This document shows, piece by piece, positions 26,260 to 34,285 of a stretch of DNA of 64,000 nucleotides (the stretch's first letter is position 1; each line of letters opens with the position of its first letter). Where the stretch lies: positions 18,010-82,009 of the forward strand of contig NZ_JAGOGJ010000015.1 of NCBI RefSeq assembly GCF_017996735.1. Reading direction: 5' to 3'. The notes beneath the pieces are model-generated. The model saw only the letters and a list, made by a program, of their open reading frames with translations, ran no database searches and was not told where the DNA came from. Source of the DNA: Niveispirillum sp. (GTDB lineage Bacteria; Pseudomonadota; Alphaproteobacteria; Azospirillales; Azospirillaceae). The translations under genes and the position numbers were made by a program.

Positions 26260-27122
26260 CGCGCCCGCCCCCCATCACGGCGGCGCAGCTTCTGGACCTG
26301 CAAACCGTCGAGCCCGATCTGTTTCGCAGCCACCACACCCAGGCCAACCCCGCCGGCGCGCTGTTCGGCGGGCAAGTGCTGGCACAGGGACTGGCGGCTG
26401 CCACGCGGACGGTGCCCGGCTGGCCCGCCCATTCGCTGCATGGCTATTTCCTGCGGGCCGGTGACGCGAAACTGCCCGTGGACTATCAGGTCGAACGGCT
26501 TCGGGACGGGCGGCGCTTCGCCGCGCGGACGGTCAGGGCCAGCCAGGACGGGCGAGTCATCTTCCACCTGCATTGTTCCTTCCACGACCCTGAACCCGGC
26601 AATTCACATCACCAGCCCATGCCCGACGACCTGCCGGGACCGGAGGCGCTGCTTCCGCTGGACACCTATGTCGCATCGCATGCGGATCGGCTCCCCGACG
26701 CAACGGTGGCGAACTATACGGCTCCCTTCCCCCTGGAACTGCGGCTGGTGGCACCGGAAACCTATTTCTTCGCAGCAGGGCAGGCCCCCAGACGGGCCTT
26801 CTGGGTACGCCTGCCCAGTGCCGCCGGCACCGCAGACCGCGACCAGAACGCACTTCTGGCCTTCCTTTCCGATTATTGGCTTGCCGGCATCGCCGTGGGC
26901 CCGGGACGCTTGTCCACAAACAGCCAGCAATTGTCCATCAACAGCCTGGACCACGCCATATGGTTCCACCGCCCGGCACGGGCCGATGAATGGCTGCTTT
27001 ATTTCTGCGACACGCCGTCCGGCGGCGACGGGCGCGGTCTGGCGCGCGGGCTGTTGTATGACCAGTCGGGCCGGCTGGTGGCAACCACCAGCCAGGAGGC
27101 GCTTTTCCGGGACGTCGGTTGA
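26256..27122 (+). CDS. Acyl-CoA thioesterase II (TesB-like)
   Basis: A 288-residue double-hotdog thioesterase. Signature parts are LFRSHHTQANPAGALFGGQVLAQGLAAA in the N-terminal hotdog, with HSLHGYFLRAGD, and SLDHAIWFHRP in the C-terminal hotdog. It would release free acid and CoA from an acyl-CoA. The GTG start overlaps the SDR stop by four bases; an MDR gene starts 13 bp after its stop. Such thioesterases often clear stalled CoA intermediates and restore CoA in catabolic pathways. Confidence 0.92.
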   Translation: MTRPPPITAAQLLDLQTVEPDLFRSHHTQANPAGALFGGQVLAQGLAAATRTVPGWPAHSLHGYFLRAGDAKLPVDYQVERLRDGRRFAARTVRASQDGRVIFHLHCSFHDPEPGNSHHQPMPDDLPGPEALLPLDTYVASHADRLPDATVANYTAPFPLELRLVAPETYFFAAGQAPRRAFWVRLPSAAGTADRDQNALLAFLSDYWLAGIAVGPGRLSTNSQQLSINSLDHAIWFHRPARADEWLLYFCDTPSGGDGRGLARGLLYDQSGRLVATTSQEALFRDVG

Positions 27123-27135
27123 GAAGGAGTGAGTG

Positions 27136-28086
27136 ATGCGTGCCATCCGCTACCAAGCCCATGGCGGGCCGGAACAGCTTCGGCTGGAAGAGGCTCCGCT
27201 CCCTACACTGTGCCCGGATGAGGTGCTGGTCCGTCAGGCGTTCAGTTCGGTCAACCCCGCCGACTGGAAGCTTCGGGCCGGGTGGTTCAATGAATGGGTG
27301 CCGCAGATTTTTCCATTCATCCCCGGGGCCGACATCACCGGTACCGTTGTCGCGGCCGGTCCGCTGGCCGCTGGGTTCGCACCTGGCATGCGTGTCGCCG
27401 GCATGGTCCCGGTACAGCAGGGCGGGGCCTGGGCGGAACTGGTCCCGGTCAAAGCACCCGCCCTGACCCGCCTGTCGGATACCGTATCGATGCAGGAAGC
27501 CGCCGGCCTGCCCCTGGCCGGACTGACAGCCTGGACCGCCCTGTTCGATCTGGGGCTGCTACGGCCCGGTCAGAAAGTGCTGATCCATGCTGCGGCCGGC
27601 GGCGTGGGAAGCCTGGCGGTGCAACTGGCGAAGATCGCCGGGGCCTATGTGATTGCCACCTGCTCTGCCGACAACAAGGAGATGGTGGCGGCCCTGGGCG
27701 CCGACAAAATCATCGATTATCGGGTCGGGGATTTTGCCGATGGATTGGGGGAAGTCGATCTGGTGCTGGATACCATCGGCGGTACCGTTCGGCAGCGATC
27801 AATCGCCGTACTGCGCCCAGGCGGCACGCTGGTTACACTGGACCCCACCCCACCGGAACCGACCCTGACCCAACAGGTTCGGGTGGCCACCGTCGCCGTG
27901 GCGCCTGATGGCGGCCGTCTTCTGCATCTGGTCCATCTGCTGGCGACAGGAAGACTGCGGGTTCCCATCGACCGTGTTTTCGCGATGGAAGAAGCGGCTT
28001 GCGCCCATATACACAGCCAGGATGGCCATGCCCGCGGTAAGATCCTGATCTCGATCGATGCGACGATGGACAGGACAATTTTCTGA
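27136..28086 (+). CDS. NADPH:quinone oxidoreductase-type MDR (zinc-free alcohol dehydrogenase family)
   Basis: A 316-residue medium-chain dehydrogenase/reductase of the quinone-oxidoreductase branch. It shows SVNPADWKLRAGW, IPGADITGTVVAAG and the coenzyme motif AAAGGVGSLAVQLAK; the structural-zinc cysteines are missing. AAGGAG precedes the ATG at 27136, with a GTG one codon earlier. Enoyl- or enone-reduction is the usual activity. It is last in the SDR/thioesterase operon and convergent with a LysR gene. Confidence 0.9.
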   Translation: MRAIRYQAHGGPEQLRLEEAPLPTLCPDEVLVRQAFSSVNPADWKLRAGWFNEWVPQIFPFIPGADITGTVVAAGPLAAGFAPGMRVAGMVPVQQGGAWAELVPVKAPALTRLSDTVSMQEAAGLPLAGLTAWTALFDLGLLRPGQKVLIHAAAGGVGSLAVQLAKIAGAYVIATCSADNKEMVAALGADKIIDYRVGDFADGLGEVDLVLDTIGGTVRQRSIAVLRPGGTLVTLDPTPPEPTLTQQVRVATVAVAPDGGRLLHLVHLLATGRLRVPIDRVFAMEEAACAHIHSQDGHARGKILISIDATMDRTIF

Positions 28087-28107
28087 CCGCTTGTTGGCGC
28101 GACGTTT

Positions 28108-29007
28108 TCAGATAAGGCTCTGCCAATTCACCTGATCGCGTAGAAATTCAGCGGTGACGCGGACAGCCGGACGACGCGCTCGATCTTGTGGGATGAACAA
28201 CTGGACATCGACAGGGTCCCGGTTCCAGTCCGTCATGATCGGGACGAGCGTGCCGGCCGCGAGTTCCGATGCGACAAGCATCTCCAGGGTTTGTGCGATC
28301 CCGACACCCGCCGCCGCTGCGGTGGCGATGGCATCGCCATGATTGAACGTGGCCACGCTGCTCGGCCGCAGCGTCCGCTTGACTTCGTCGCGCCAGAACC
28401 GCCATTGGCCGATTGGCCGCTCCATCGTGGCATAAAGGATGGTGTCATGGTCATGCAGTTCGTCGGGCGTGGAAGGGCACCCCCGCCGCGCGAGATAGTC
28501 CGGTGACGCAACCTGAACGAACCGTGTTTGCCCGAGCTTGACAAGCTCGCCCTTCCCTTCCGGCGACACACCAACACGCAAAAGCATGTCGAATCCCTGA
28601 GGATGGAAAGCCGAATTCCGATCCCCCACATTCAGGTCAATTGCGATCCGGGAGTGCAGCGCCCTGAATTCGGGTAAGGCAGGAACCACAAAGCGCAAAC
28701 CGATCGCCCCAGGTGCATCGATGGCGACCCTGCCGCTCGGCCCCGCAGTCCCGCCTCGGATGGAACTCTCCGCCATCCGGATCGCTTCCAAGATTGCCCG
28801 GGTCTCGTCGGCGAACAGATGACCTTCTGGTGTCAGCGCAAAACGACGGGTACTGCGGTGAATCAGGCGAGTGCCAAGGCGTGTTTCCAACCGAGCGAGA
28901 TGTGTGGACACCATCGTGGGTGACATGCCGAGCCGCTCCGCCGCTCGGGCAAATCCCCCACAATCAACGATCGCCACTAACACTTCGAAACTGGCCAGTC
29001 GATCCAT
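28108..29007 (-). CDS. LysR-family transcriptional regulator
   Basis: A 299-residue LysR regulator with helix-turn-helix FVLVAIVDCGG-type N terminus (VAIVDCGGFARAAERLGMSP) and the dimerisation stretch LARLETRLGTRLIHRSTRR. It resembles the regulator at 10697-11614. It is divergent from the old-yellow-enzyme gene at 29116, and the 108-bp region between them carries a repeated ATGATTATCC box, one copy of which overlaps this gene's start codon, consistent with autorepression. Confidence 0.92.
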   Translation of the reverse strand: MDRLASFEVLVAIVDCGGFARAAERLGMSPTMVSTHLARLETRLGTRLIHRSTRRFALTPEGHLFADETRAILEAIRMAESSIRGGTAGPSGRVAIDAPGAIGLRFVVPALPEFRALHSRIAIDLNVGDRNSAFHPQGFDMLLRVGVSPEGKGELVKLGQTRFVQVASPDYLARRGCPSTPDELHDHDTILYATMERPIGQWRFWRDEVKRTLRPSSVATFNHGDAIATAAAAGVGIAQTLEMLVASELAAGTLVPIMTDWNRDPVDVQLFIPQDRARRPAVRVTAEFLRDQVNWQSLI

Positions 29008-29056
29008 GATTATCCACCATCAACGTATAATGAGTATCGATATGAAATGATTATCC
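29006..29056. promoter_or_regulatory. Direct repeat ATGATTATCC x2 in the LysR/OYE divergent promoter
   Basis: ATGATTATCC occurs at 29006-29015 and 29047-29056, 41 bp apart, with TATCGATA-type dyad symmetry between them near 29035. One copy covers the LysR start codon. Spacing of about four helical turns and position suggest LysR binding sites. Confidence 0.45.
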
Positions 29057-29115
29057 GACAAACAGGATGAGTTATACCACTAGCAAGAATCACAATCGTC
29101 GCATGGGAGAGGGAC

Positions 29116-31104
29116 ATGGCCTATCCACGCCTATTCGATCCACTTCGGATCGGAAATCTCCAACTGAAGAACCGGCTGGTGATGGCGCCAATGGAGAGCC
29201 ATCTCGGGAACGCAGACGGATCGGTCAGTCCTGAACAGATCGCCTATTATCGTGAGCGGGCGCGCGGTGGCACCGGCCTGATCGTGGTCGAGTTCACCTG
29301 TGTCGATGGCCACGATGGGTTCAGTTCAATGGCCCCGCAACTGCGCCTCGACAATGAACGATACCGCGCCGGTCACGGAAAACTGGCGGCCGCAATTCAA
29401 GGCGCAGGTGCCAAAGCCTGTCTGCAGCTTTCGCACGCCGGCCGGCAATCCCGCGAAAGTGTGCTGGGCCGTACGCCTGTGGCTCCCAGCGCTGTGCCAC
29501 TCAACAGTCCGTATCTCAGTACAATTCCACGCGCGCTGGACGATCATGAGATCCGCCGCATCGTCGCCAGCTACGCCAATGCTGCCCGGCTGGCCGTTAG
29601 CGCCGGCTATGATGCAGTCATGCTTCATGGCGCCCATGGCTATCTGCTCCAGCAATTCCTCTCACCCCTGGTCAATCATCGAGACGACGCATGGGGTGGT
29701 GACTTTGAACGGCGCTTGCAATTCCCCCTAGCGGTGGTGAAGGCGGTGAAGGCGGTGCTTCAGGATCGGACACTGCTTTACCGAATGTCGGTGGCGGATT
29801 TCATTGAAGGCGGCCTTACGGTGGAGGATTCCGAGCGCATCGCCCCGCGCTTGTGTGAGGCCGGGGTGGACGGCATCGACATTTCCTGCGGGTCACTCGA
29901 CAGGGTCGATGTGATTGTTGAGCCGATGTCGGTACCGGAAGGATGGCGTCTCCCGATGGCGCGGCGGATCCGGGAGGCAACAGGCAAGCCAGTCATTTCT
30001 GCGGGCGTCATGCGCTGGCCCGACAAAGCTGAGCAGGCCATTATCGACGGTGATACCGATTGCGTGTCGCTCGGCCGGGCGCTGCTGGCCGATCCGATGT
30101 GGCCGATCAAGGCCCAGCGCGGTCAAGCTGACGATATCCGTCCCTGCACCTCCTGCAACTGGTGCATCAAGGAAACGGGGGCCAACCGCGGTGTGTCCTG
30201 TGCTGAGAACCCACGTTGCGGTCACGAGACCGATCCGGAAATTGCCCCCTACGGCGCCGGACGCCGGGCGGCAGTCGTTGGCGCCGGCCCCGGCGGCATG
30301 GCGGCGGCACTGATGCTGGACCAGGCAGGCTTCGAGGTGACGCTCTATGAAAGGCGATCAACGCTGGGCGGCAATCTCATCACGTCGGCCACGCCGCCCA
30401 ACAAGGAAAAACTGTTCTGGTATAATGACTTCCTCCAGCGTCGCATCGCCAGGAGCCGGGTGTCGGTGCGCACGGGTATCACGGTCGATGCTGCAATGCT
30501 GTCCGCCAATCCACCCGACGTGCTGATCCTGGCCAATGGCTCGCGACCGGCAGCACTGCCACTGAAAAGCCGGGGCAACCTTCCGACGGCACCCGCACAT
30601 GCGGCCCTGATCGGTGACATTACCCTGCCCCCGTCCTGTCCCGATCGCCCGGTGGTGATCTTCGGCGGCGGAGAGACGGGTACGGAAACCGCGGAATACC
30701 TCGCCAAGGCCGGACACCAGGTGCTGCTGGTCAGCCGGTCGGCGGCTGCCCAGCTCGCCCGCAATGCCGAGCCGCTATACCGCATGCATCTGCTGCAGCG
30801 GCTGCGGGAGAATGACGCCATCCGCATCCTGGACAAGACTGTCCTGCAAGCCGTGGCAGACGATTACATTGAGTTGGTCAGGGACGGGCAAGCCATCCGC
30901 CAGCCGGCCTGCGCCCTGCTCCTGGCCCATGGGTTGGTGCCCGATACCGGCCTTGCGGACAGTCTTGTCGGGCTCGACATTCCGATCATCCGCATCGGCG
31001 ATGCCGTCCAGGTGGCACGCATTGGAGAGGCGGTTCGTGATGCCTACCGAGCTGTCCAGGATCTGCGTCGGCTCCTCACCGGACCGGAAGCCATCGCCTG
31101 TTGA
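29116..31104 (+). CDS. Old-yellow-enzyme / 2,4-dienoyl-CoA reductase-like NADH:flavin oxidoreductase
   Basis: A 662-residue enzyme with an N-terminal TIM barrel (FDPLRIGNLQLKNRLVMAPM; active site HGAHGYLLQQFLSP), an iron-sulfur cluster motif CTSCNWCIK with a later GVSCAENPRC, and a C-terminal FAD/NAD(P)H part (VVGAGPGGMAAALML). This is the architecture of FadH, trimethylamine dehydrogenase and bacterial bile-acid or enone reductases. GGGAGAGGG precedes the ATG. It likely reduces an unsaturated CoA ester or enone under control of the divergent LysR protein. Confidence 0.93.
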   Translation: MAYPRLFDPLRIGNLQLKNRLVMAPMESHLGNADGSVSPEQIAYYRERARGGTGLIVVEFTCVDGHDGFSSMAPQLRLDNERYRAGHGKLAAAIQGAGAKACLQLSHAGRQSRESVLGRTPVAPSAVPLNSPYLSTIPRALDDHEIRRIVASYANAARLAVSAGYDAVMLHGAHGYLLQQFLSPLVNHRDDAWGGDFERRLQFPLAVVKAVKAVLQDRTLLYRMSVADFIEGGLTVEDSERIAPRLCEAGVDGIDISCGSLDRVDVIVEPMSVPEGWRLPMARRIREATGKPVISAGVMRWPDKAEQAIIDGDTDCVSLGRALLADPMWPIKAQRGQADDIRPCTSCNWCIKETGANRGVSCAENPRCGHETDPEIAPYGAGRRAAVVGAGPGGMAAALMLDQAGFEVTLYERRSTLGGNLITSATPPNKEKLFWYNDFLQRRIARSRVSVRTGITVDAAMLSANPPDVLILANGSRPAALPLKSRGNLPTAPAHAALIGDITLPPSCPDRPVVIFGGGETGTETAEYLAKAGHQVLLVSRSAAAQLARNAEPLYRMHLLQRLRENDAIRILDKTVLQAVADDYIELVRDGQAIRQPACALLLAHGLVPDTGLADSLVGLDIPIIRIGDAVQVARIGEAVRDAYRAVQDLRRLLTGPEAIAC

Positions 31105-31154
31105 CTAACGTTGTGTAACCACACCCCCCAAGCCAGGGAAACGGTTGATCGACC

Positions 31155-31437
31155 ATGAAAGCCGTCATTCTGCGTGAAATCGCCAAGCCGATGACCATCG
31201 AGAACGTGACCCTCAGCACTTTGGGTTCGCGGGAGGTGCGCAACGCCAACCTGGCAATCGGGGCTTGTCATTCTTATCTACACTTTGCAGAAGGACACGT
31301 TCCCTGTCCTTTACCGACTATACTTGGACAGGAGGCCGCTGGGATCGTCGCCGCCGTGGGTAGCGTGCGATCGGTCCGGCCCGGTGATCATGTGGTGGCG
31401 TGCCTGTGAGCGTTCTGCGGACATCGCCCATCTTGTG
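31155..31437 (+). pseudogene. Zinc alcohol dehydrogenase, 5' fragment with a stop codon, cut by an IS66 end
   Basis: The first 84 codons read as the start of an AdhB-type zinc alcohol dehydrogenase: MKAVILREIAKPMTIENV, GACHSYLHFAEGH with the catalytic Cys and His, and LGQEAAGIVAAVGSVRSVRPGDHVVACL. The frame stops at TGA (31407-31409), yet translation past the stop gives AFCGH and a further Cys, as expected for this family. The match ends at about 31437, where a GTAAGC end like that of IS66 elements begins. More than 250 residues are missing, so the gene is dead. Confidence 0.85.
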
Positions 31438-32005
31438 GTAAGCCTACGGTGAGGGCCGCCTTGTAGGGCCTGCTGGATGTGCTGATGTTTGTGTGGCGCG
31501 TCATCGCGCGGACGCAAACGAATAGCAAACGTCATGTCTTACCAGCGTGTGGAATTTCTGACGGGCACGGAGCGTCGCCGGTTTTACAGCTGAGATGAAA
31601 AGGCCCGGCTTGTGGACGAGGCTTTCCGTCCGGGCGTTATGGTTACGGCGGCGGCACGGCGGCTGGGTATTCATGAAAGCCTGCTGTACCGTTGGCGGCG
31701 AGGGCTTTCGGTTCCGGTGGAGGCGGTGGTTGACGATACGGGCTTTCTGCCCGTGACTGTTGCGCTGGATGATAGCCCGGCACCGTCAGTTCCGCCGCCG
31801 TCCATCAGCAAGGAGCCAACGGTTGATCAGGACCCGCCGGTGCCGGCGGTGCCCGCGACACTGGAGGTCACGCTGGCTGGCGGCACGTGTGTTCGAATGC
31901 AGGGCGTTGTTGATCCGGCATTGGCGGTCAGCGTGCTGAAGGCCTTGGCGGCTCCTTGGCGGTGCTCATGATCCCGGTTGCGTCCGGATGTGCGTGTTTG
32001 GCTTG
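31438..32005 (+). mobile_element. Decayed IS66-family element (left end, tnpA, start of tnpB)
   Basis: The element begins near 31438 with GTAAGCCTACGG, resembling the GTAA-starting terminal repeats of IS66 elements. It contains a tnpA with an internal stop and the first dozen codons of tnpB (MIPVASG, then a frameshift, then RVWL) from 31968 to about 32005, where the sequence passes directly into an inverted parB fragment. The rest of tnpB and all of tnpC are lost, so it cannot move on its own. The left boundary is inferred from the end of the alcohol dehydrogenase match. Confidence 0.75.
31534..31971 (+). pseudogene. tnpA: IS66-family TnpA with an in-frame stop
   Basis: From ATG 31534 the frame reads MSYQRVEFLTGTERRRFYS, meets TGA at 31591-31593 (codon 20), and continues in the same frame as DEKARLVDEAF, VTAAARRLGIHESLLYRWRRGL to the natural stop at 31971. 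The helix-turn-helix and tail (LEVTLAGGTCVRMQGVVDPAL, the usual end of IS66 TnpA) are intact, so one nonsense change inactivates the gene unless it is read through. The tnpB start follows immediately. Confidence 0.85.
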
Positions 32006-32528
32006 GCCGATATCGCCACCAAGGCCGGCCGCGATGCCAAGGCACCGGAAATCTCCCCCGTCGCCCTGGAGGCCGTGCGGCTTGCCTTCGCCCATGTCCT
32101 CATCCTCGCCATCGGGAGCCGGCGCGGCCTCCGCGCGGCCATCGCCCGAATGGGAGACGGCTTCATCCTCTCCGCTGGCCGCTGCGGGTTCCGGCTCCGC
32201 CGGCTTCTCATCGTCCGGCCGGATGAAGCCCCGCTCGATGCGGGCCTGCCCGTCGTGACCCAGCACAACGAAAGCGCCACCGCGCGCGATGGTGTCGGGA
32301 TCATAGGCCTGCTGGCGGGCCGTCAGCCGGTCGATCTCGCCATCCAGTTCCGCCAGCAGGGCCTCGACATCGGCCGGCAGTTCATCCAGCCTCTCATGGG
32401 CCAGGGACAGGGCGTCCTGCTCTTTCTGGAGCGCGTCCAGCGGCTGCTGATCCGCTGGCGGCAGGTCCAGCACCGGCGGGTACTCCCGCCGCAAGCCCAG
32501 GGCATAGGGGAAGTCGATGTGTCCGGCG
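32006..32528 (-). pseudogene. parB: Fragment of a plasmid-type ParB partition protein
   Basis: Read on the minus strand, the middle of this stretch encodes DALQKEQDALSLAHERLDEL, then LLAELDGEIDRL, YDPDTIARGGAFVVLGHDGQ and RIERGFIRPDDEKP, which matches the central-to-C-terminal region of ParB/Srx-type partition proteins of alphaproteobacterial plasmids. The DNA-binding N-terminal part is missing (the match ends beside the ferredoxin stop), and towards 32006 the frame decays, with another frame (ALASRPALVAISA) looking more ParB-like. It abuts the IS66 remnant on one side and the ferredoxin gene on the other. Confidence 0.75.
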
Positions 32529-32846
32529 TCAGTCCTCTGCCGCAACAGTGATGTTCAGCCCGTCCAGCGCATCCGTGAAGAACAGCTGGCAGGCGAGCCG
32601 CGAATTAGCAGTACGGCTCGATGAACTGTCGAGCAGAGCATTTTCATCTTCATCGATCGGCGGAAGGCGGGAAAGCCAAGCGGTTTCGACATGGACATGG
32701 CAGGTCGCGCAAGAACAGCAGCCTCCACATAGAGCCAACAGCTCGTCGAGGCCGGCGTTGCGGACCACTTCCATGACAGAAAGGCCCGCCTCCCCAACGA
32801 TGTCGCGGACAGTGCCGTCGCGAGAGGTGACAGTCAAAACAGGCAT
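32529..32846 (-). CDS. [2Fe-2S] ferredoxin (second P450 redox partner)
   Basis: A 105-residue adrenodoxin-type ferredoxin with cluster ligands in [14 protein letters not shown] and LACQLF; extra cysteines within the loop are unusual. It is the last gene of the minus-strand series TonB receptor - P450 - hydrolase - ferredoxin and the probable electron donor of the P450 at 34286. No reductase gene is nearby; the nearest is at 19294. A 243-bp gap without a gene separates it from the hydrolase, and a decayed parB fragment begins right after its stop. Confidence 0.91.
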   Translation of the reverse strand: MPVLTVTSRDGTVRDIVGEAGLSVMEVVRNAGLDELLALCGGCCSCATCHVHVETAWLSRLPPIDEDENALLDSSSSRTANSRLACQLFFTDALDGLNITVAAED

Positions 32847-33089
32847 TGTTCACCAGCAAACATGAGATTGAAGTCTTTTCCATTTCTGGAAGAAGATGAT
32901 CACGGGCGAGAGCTCAGGCGCGGAAGGCAGGAGCTGATGAAAACCTCGGGCAGCGCCGATTGACACCCTGCGAAAGGGCAGCCCCCTCCGCGGTGCGGCA
33001 CGGCCTGGCGTCCTCCCGCCCCCGTATCTTCCTGTCCATCCCCTGCAGTTCCGGCCGAGGCGTTCTTCCCGGGCGTACATATAGCCATG
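32847..33089. other. 243-bp gap between hydrolase and ferredoxin genes
   Basis: No convincing gene is seen on either strand. The short open frames here are arginine-rich and have no family resemblance. The gap is long enough for a separate ferredoxin promoter, but no clear -35/-10 pair or dyad could be named by eye. Confidence 0.4.
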
Positions 33090-34163
33090 TCAGGATACGG
33101 GCCCGATATAGCGGCGCATCAGCGCGTTGATCTTTGGCAGTGTTTCCTGCGCATAGCGGGTGAGTTGGCCGGTCCTGGGGTTGATGGCGTAGATACCGGC
33201 GTGGGGCTGCTGTGGGCCCTCGATAAAGTTCACCTCCACGCCCGCCTCCTCCAGACGGTTCCTGAAGGCACGGGCTTCATCGCGCAGTATTTCCCACTCA
33301 CCCGTCCAGATGATTGCTGGCGACAGCCCCTTCAGGCTGGGAGCAAGCAATGGAGAGGCGCGCCAGTCGAACGTGTCCTCTTTCGATCTCAGGTAAAGTC
33401 GCGTCACCGCATCGGCGATGTCGCGCGTCAGACTGTAATTCGCGAACTCCTCGTAGGAGCCGGTATTGTTTCTTGCATCGAAGCACGGCGTCCACAGCCA
33501 TTGGACGGCCGGCTTCTGAATGCCGGCGTCCCGCGCCATAAGGGAAACGACAGTTGCCAGATTGGCACCGGTGCATCCGCCACCGATCCCGATCCGTGTC
33601 TTGTCGATGCCGAGATCGTCGGCATTATCGACAATGTATTTGTAGGCGGCAAAGCAATCTTCAACCGCCGCGGGAAATTTTGCCTGCCAGGACAGGCGGA
33701 AATCGACATGGGCCACGGCACAGCCCCAATCGATCGCATAGCTGCTGTTCTGGGTGTCGATATCGTCGAGACCGCCGAAGATGCACCAGCCGCCGCCATG
33801 GGTATGGAGATAGAGGCCCAGAGGGCCCTCATGGTGCTCGGGTCTGTAGATCCGCATCGTCAGCGGCCCAGCGGGGCCCGGAATTTCCACGTTCCAGGCC
33901 TTGAGACCGGGCGCCAGCACTTGCGGATCGGGCAAGGGCGCGGGGATCAGGTCGGGAGGCGGCGCGCCGTAGGGCAGATTGATGAGCCGCGTCTCTTCAT
34001 CGACCTCGGCCAGCCTGCGTTGACGCAACGTCTCGTAGTCAACCTTCGGCTGCAACGGGGGCAGTGAGCCGGGCAGCGGAGTACGATTGCGCCCCACTTC
34101 GATCGCCGGCGGAGATTCAGGCGTGACCGCGGAGGGGTCGGCCGATTCATAGTGAATGTCCAT
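33090..34163 (-). CDS. HSL-type alpha/beta-hydrolase with Cys in the nucleophile position
   Basis: A 357-residue protein of the hormone-sensitive-lipase family. The oxyanion motif HGGG is at residues 122-125 (HTHGGGW). The nucleophile elbow, normally GDSAGG, reads GGCTGANLA with Cys197 (codon TGC at 33573-33575 on the reverse strand). The late acid and His region (EILRDEARAF, PQQPHAGI) is kept. A weak GGAAAGGA precedes the ATG at 34163. It lies between the P450 and ferredoxin genes, where an esterase or lactonase for the oxidation product would fit. Whether Cys supports catalysis is unknown. Confidence 0.88.
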   Translation of the reverse strand: MDIHYESADPSAVTPESPPAIEVGRNRTPLPGSLPPLQPKVDYETLRQRRLAEVDEETRLINLPYGAPPPDLIPAPLPDPQVLAPGLKAWNVEIPGPAGPLTMRIYRPEHHEGPLGLYLHTHGGGWCIFGGLDDIDTQNSSYAIDWGCAVAHVDFRLSWQAKFPAAVEDCFAAYKYIVDNADDLGIDKTRIGIGGGCTGANLATVVSLMARDAGIQKPAVQWLWTPCFDARNNTGSYEEFANYSLTRDIADAVTRLYLRSKEDTFDWRASPLLAPSLKGLSPAIIWTGEWEILRDEARAFRNRLEEAGVEVNFIEGPQQPHAGIYAINPRTGQLTRYAQETLPKINALMRRYIGPVS

Positions 34164-34285
34164 CAACACATCCTTTCCCAGATTATGGTCACGCCATCCG
34201 ATCGGCCTGAAAGCATCTGGCGCGCGCGCCAATGCCCGCCGTATAGATTGACCCTACACTCGCATCCCCGTCCCATCGATCCCCG

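Noticed and set aside
32850..33080. A 76-codon open frame between hydrolase and ferredoxin genes
   Set aside because: Arg-rich, no domain, no ribosome site; likely non-coding.
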